From contig JAHLKI010000005.1 of the NCBI GenBank assembly GCA_025602905.1, forward strand, positions 62,001 through 126,000: a stretch of 64,000 nucleotides of DNA, written 5' to 3'. This DNA is from Phlyctochytrium arcticum. Lineage: Eukaryota > Chytridiomycota > Chytridiomycetes > Chytridiales > Chytridiaceae. The position numbers and the translations under genes were made by a program. Under the pieces are notes generated by a model. The model saw only the letters and a list, made by a program, of their open reading frames with translations, had not been told where the DNA came from and searched no databases. Shown here piece after piece: positions 60,726 to 64,000 of this stretch. Each line of letters begins with the position of its first letter. The stretch's first letter is position 1.

Positions 60726-62131
60726 ATGGCCGAACTCCAGGATCAAGTGGTTGGGGAGGAGGAGTTGGAAGAAGAGTTCGAGGTATGTGCCAACCTCTCG
60801 TTCGCCCGCTGTGAGATCCTATCACAAAACTGATTCTGCCCGTTGTAGATCTCCCCGGTATGTTGATCTCATGTCAGGAAAGGGGAAGTCTAATGAGCAT
60901 CATTATTTCTTTTGTTTATGCAGGACTTTATGGAGGTAGAGAATCGCTAGGGGTTATATATAAAGGCGACGAGGCTAATACGGCATCGAAACAGGTTGAG
61001 AGATTACAAGATGCTGGAATCAACAATGCGGATATTCAAAGACTGAAAGCAAATGGGATTACCACCGTGCGGGTCAGTGAGATATCTAGTCCCGCGTAAA
61101 CATGGAAAAATCTGATCAGACTGTAACAGGCAGTCCAAATGACCACGACCCGGAACCTTTCCAAACTCAAGGGGCTATCGGACACCAAAATTGAAAAAAT
61201 GAAGGAGGCTGCCAACAAACTTCTTCCCCAAGGATTTATTACAGGAATTGAGCTCGAAAGCAAACGCAAATCTGTCTATCGAATATCCACTGGCAGCAAA
61301 GAGTTTGATAAGCTGCTCGGAGGTGGAGTGCAAACAATGTCCATTACAGAGGCCTTTGGCGAGTTTAGAACAGGCAAGACGCAGCTGTCCCACACTCTTT
61401 GTGTCATGGCTCAGCTCCCAGTCAGCATGGGAGGAGGAAATGGCAAGGTGCGTAATGCATTTGCTCTATTTATCCTAGTCATATATTTGACAAAAGGCAT
61501 CCAATTGTCAGGCCGCATTTATCGATACAGAAGGCACATTTCGTCCCGACCGTATCAAATCAATCGCGACCCGCTTTGGAGTAGATCCAGAAGCCGCACT
61601 CGACAACATCGCATTCGCTCGCGCCCATAACTCAGAACATCAGATGGATCTACTAAACCATCTCGCCGCTCGACTTTGCGAAGAGCGATCCTACCGTCTG
61701 GTTGTGATTGACTCCATCATTGCTTTGTTTCGGACGGATTATACTGGACGCGGTGAACTTGCAGAACGTCAACAGAAACTGAACCAAATGATGGCGAGAC
61801 TGATGCGAATCGCTGAAGAGTTCAATGTCGCTATCTTCATCACGAATCAGATGTGTGCAGACCCAGGTGCTGGACTGACTTTTGTGGCGGATCCCAAGAA
61901 GCCAATTGGTGGACATGTGCTTGCTCACGCTAGTACAACTCGCTTGTACCTGAGAAAGGGCCGAGGCGAGTTGCGAATCTGCAAAATTTACGATTCGCCA
62001 GATGTGCCAGAAGCTGAGGCCAGTAAGTTTTTGAGGAATCTTTGACATGAGTTATCAGACACTGTGACTGATTGCTCCTCGTCATAGTGTATCAAATTAC
62101 TGAGGGTGGTATCGCGGATGCCAACGAGTGA
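60726..62131 (+). CDS. DMC1: Meiotic recombinase Dmc1
   Basis: Seven exons: 60726-60782, 60849-60857, 60924-60935, 60995-61072, 61130-61447, 61512-62022, 62088-62131; 342 aa. An acidic N-terminus is followed by the helix-hairpin domain ([24 protein letters not shown], then [16 protein letters not shown]), where QMTT.R is typical of Dmc1 rather than Rad51. Walker A is GEFRTGKTQ, Walker B LVVIDSI, then the loop region [27 protein letters not shown] and [13 protein letters not shown], ending [11 protein letters not shown]. Strand-exchange ATPase of meiotic recombination, so the organism keeps a meiotic toolkit. Exons 2 and 3 are only 9 and 12 nt long. Confidence 0.95.
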
Positions 62132-63301
62132 GCTTCGACCTTGAAACCCCATTCTATTATGTGCCTATTATGTAGATAGTGATATCCATCGGCAAGAATA
62201 TCCTGCATAAAGATGTGGATTAGCCATAGTAGCCGTACGGCGGTATAGATAGGACGCCGCATCAAGACATGCATTCCCTAGATTATATGACCTTGTACCG
62301 ATACCCCTTCCGAATCAATAAAATGACAGCAATGTGCCCACGCAAAACATTGTGAGGCAGGCCCATTCAACCCATTGGCGGGGCCAGCGAAGTTCCACTT
62401 TCCCGAGGCTGTGAGGAGAATCGAGTAGATTTGGCAATCTGCGTGCCGCTGTATGAGCACGGAACGAATGAAATCCAAATGACCGTTTCAGGAGCGAGAT
62501 CAATGCCGCCGACTGAAATAATGCAGTGAAATGCCATCGGCAGCTACAGTACCGTTTGCCATTGTATCTGCACCTTGCGGCAAATACATCAATCTGACAT
62601 ACAAATCCTCCCTTATGACGTTGTAGCGGAAAGGGGATGCCCAGATTTGATGTGGGGCAGGTCAAAGATGCGAATGAATGGAATGTGGTATGTCAAGCAG
62701 CATCCAGGTTGTTGCGCTTGCTCGCCATCATCTGCTACTACTGCTACTACGTACGACAAGAGTCCAGATTAACGATTTCCGGTTATAATCATCAAGTTGG
62801 GTTGCGAAAAGCCCCAATTGCGGACTTCTACGACCAAAAATGGAATAAATACTTGTCGCGGTAGCGTAACGTTTTTGGGGGTAACGCGTCCCAGCCGACT
62901 GCAACCATGTCGGGCATTTCGGCGGCCGGAGATATCCAATTACGCTCTGGACACCTAAGTGGCCAGAAATGGATTCATTGGACGATTCTGATATAGTAAT
63001 GTCTTCCCCTGATAGGTTTTGAATGACTATTGGCTGTCAGAGAATGCTTTCTACCTTCTATATAGTGGAGGCCGAGGGCGAATGAGACGAGTTTCATCCT
63101 TGCATAACATCAGAAATGTTGTGATTCAGACGACAAATTTGATTTTATCTCGATAACACAAAACAATAAAGTACAGTGTGTAAACTTCCAAAAATTTCAT
63201 TGACAAAGAAAATAAAGAATGGGAATAATTCAACGTGATACATTTGGTGACAGATTGAAGGAACGCTCATGTTGAAATGAGATGGCGATCAGGATGCGCG
63301 G
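62132..63301. other. Intergenic region
   Basis: No gene supported. Frames of up to 116 codons on both strands lack domains. 63070-63240 is AT-rich and probably the 3' region of the kinase gene. Confidence 0.5.
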
Positions 63302-64000
63302 CTAGACGCCTGATGGAGGGATATCCATTTGAAAAAACCGGTGCCCCAACGCTTGACGGGCGGTAATGCGTTCTTTGGGATCGTAGATCAACATTCGCTG
63401 AACTAGATCCAGGAAAGCTTCCATAATTTCGTTTTTCGGACGGATAATATCCTGCATAATCTAATTAGTAACAGGTAATCTTATAATCTGGTGGCGGTAA
63501 AATACGTACGCGTAATGGCTTCATGTTCTTAACAAATTTCTTGGATTGGCGCTGCGTATCCGCTGCGGGCCAGTCTAGGCGGTTGTTGCGAAAGTATTTT
63601 GCGGCACTTTTTCTGCAATAACATACGCCAAAAATCAGTCTCATGTTTTAATGTACGACATCAGAAGACGTTAGGTCTTACCCTACGGATCGCATCATTC
63701 GCTCCGGGAATTTACCAAGAACTGCTTCCATCATGGCAAGATGCTCCAAGCTGCGGGTTACACGGTAAGCAGATGTTCTCAAGGCGTTTGCACATGTTGT
63801 ACTCACTTATCATGCGTTTGGAATAAAGCATCTCCAGTGCAAAATTCAACCAGGATGCAGCCCACTGACCACTAAAGAGGATAATCATTAAACAACAACC
63901 AGAAGTGGTGGAGGTATTGGTCACTTACCATGTCACACGGAAACGACCATCCTGTGCACAAAATAATCTCTGGGGCGCGATAGTGCCGAGTACTGACAAC
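63302..64000 (-). CDS. LAMMER (CLK/Kns1/Lkh1-type) dual-specificity kinase, 3' part
   Basis: C-terminal exons 63929-64000 (continues beyond the window), 63807-63871, 63682-63750, 63510-63612, 63302-63460. Reading order: [14 protein letters not shown] (P+1 loop and APE), [48 protein letters not shown] (the EHLAMMER-type signature of the family), [14 protein letters not shown], and a C-lobe end [26 protein letters not shown]. The signature ends in Ala where most have Arg (EHLAMMEA). These kinases phosphorylate SR-type splicing factors and act in stress and growth control. The catalytic loop and N-lobe lie outside the window. Confidence 0.93.

Overview
The window is nuclear DNA of a fungus, most likely an early-diverging (chytrid-like) lineage. 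Evidence: intron-rich housekeeping genes with short GT-AG introns (about 40 to 90 nt), a chromovirus-type Ty3/gypsy element, a LAMMER kinase, an H2A.Z-chaperone (CHZ) protein, a dysferlin-domain peroxin-like protein and a large multi-pass protein resembling the TmcB/TmcC family that is common in chytrids. The lineage is my inference; no rRNA gene or other marker is present.

Layout. 0-4.7 kb: an accessory region with a tandem cluster of short three-exon genes on the + strand. Their last exon encodes a PAM2 motif (consensus LNPxAxEFVP, the ligand of the MLLE domain of poly(A)-binding protein), their second exon a PAM2-like WNVxAxxFVP, and their first exon a signature YWxMGRVPK. 4.9-7.7 kb: a single-pass membrane protein with a C-terminal SH3 domain. 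9.2-24.5 kb: six tandem copies, all on the - strand, of a coiled-coil plus Gag-capsid-like gene with no pol genes attached; four are open, one is frameshifted and one is decayed. A nearly intact Ty3/gypsy element (14050-19413, 5-bp target duplication TCTAT, LTRs differing at one base) is inserted between copies 3 and 4.

25.4-41.5 kb is a conserved core: mitoribosomal protein mS34, deoxyhypusine hydroxylase, a RING/TRAF-type zinc-finger protein, a short ABCC (MRP) transporter, tRNA-Gly(UCC), a protein with two CHZ motifs, proteasome ATPase Rpt5 and a C1 plus dysferlin-domain membrane protein. 41.7-44.5 kb: a second PAM2 cluster on the - strand with the same exon structure; the copy at 41755-42238 is fully intact. 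44.6-50.3 kb: gene-poor DNA with minisatellites and decayed duplications.

50.3-64 kb: nitronate monooxygenase, DEAD-box helicase Dbp8/DDX49, a small hypothetical protein, the Tmc-like membrane protein, the meiotic recombinase Dmc1 and the 3' part of a LAMMER (CLK/Lkh1-type) kinase that leaves the window.

The two observations I regard as least explained by known annotation are the dispersed family of tiny double-PAM2 genes and the tandem array of stand-alone Gag-like genes that share a strongly conserved upstream block. I reconstructed the gene models by hand from splice signals and reading frames. Exon sums divide by three for every multi-exon model labelled complete, but no transcript or database evidence was available.
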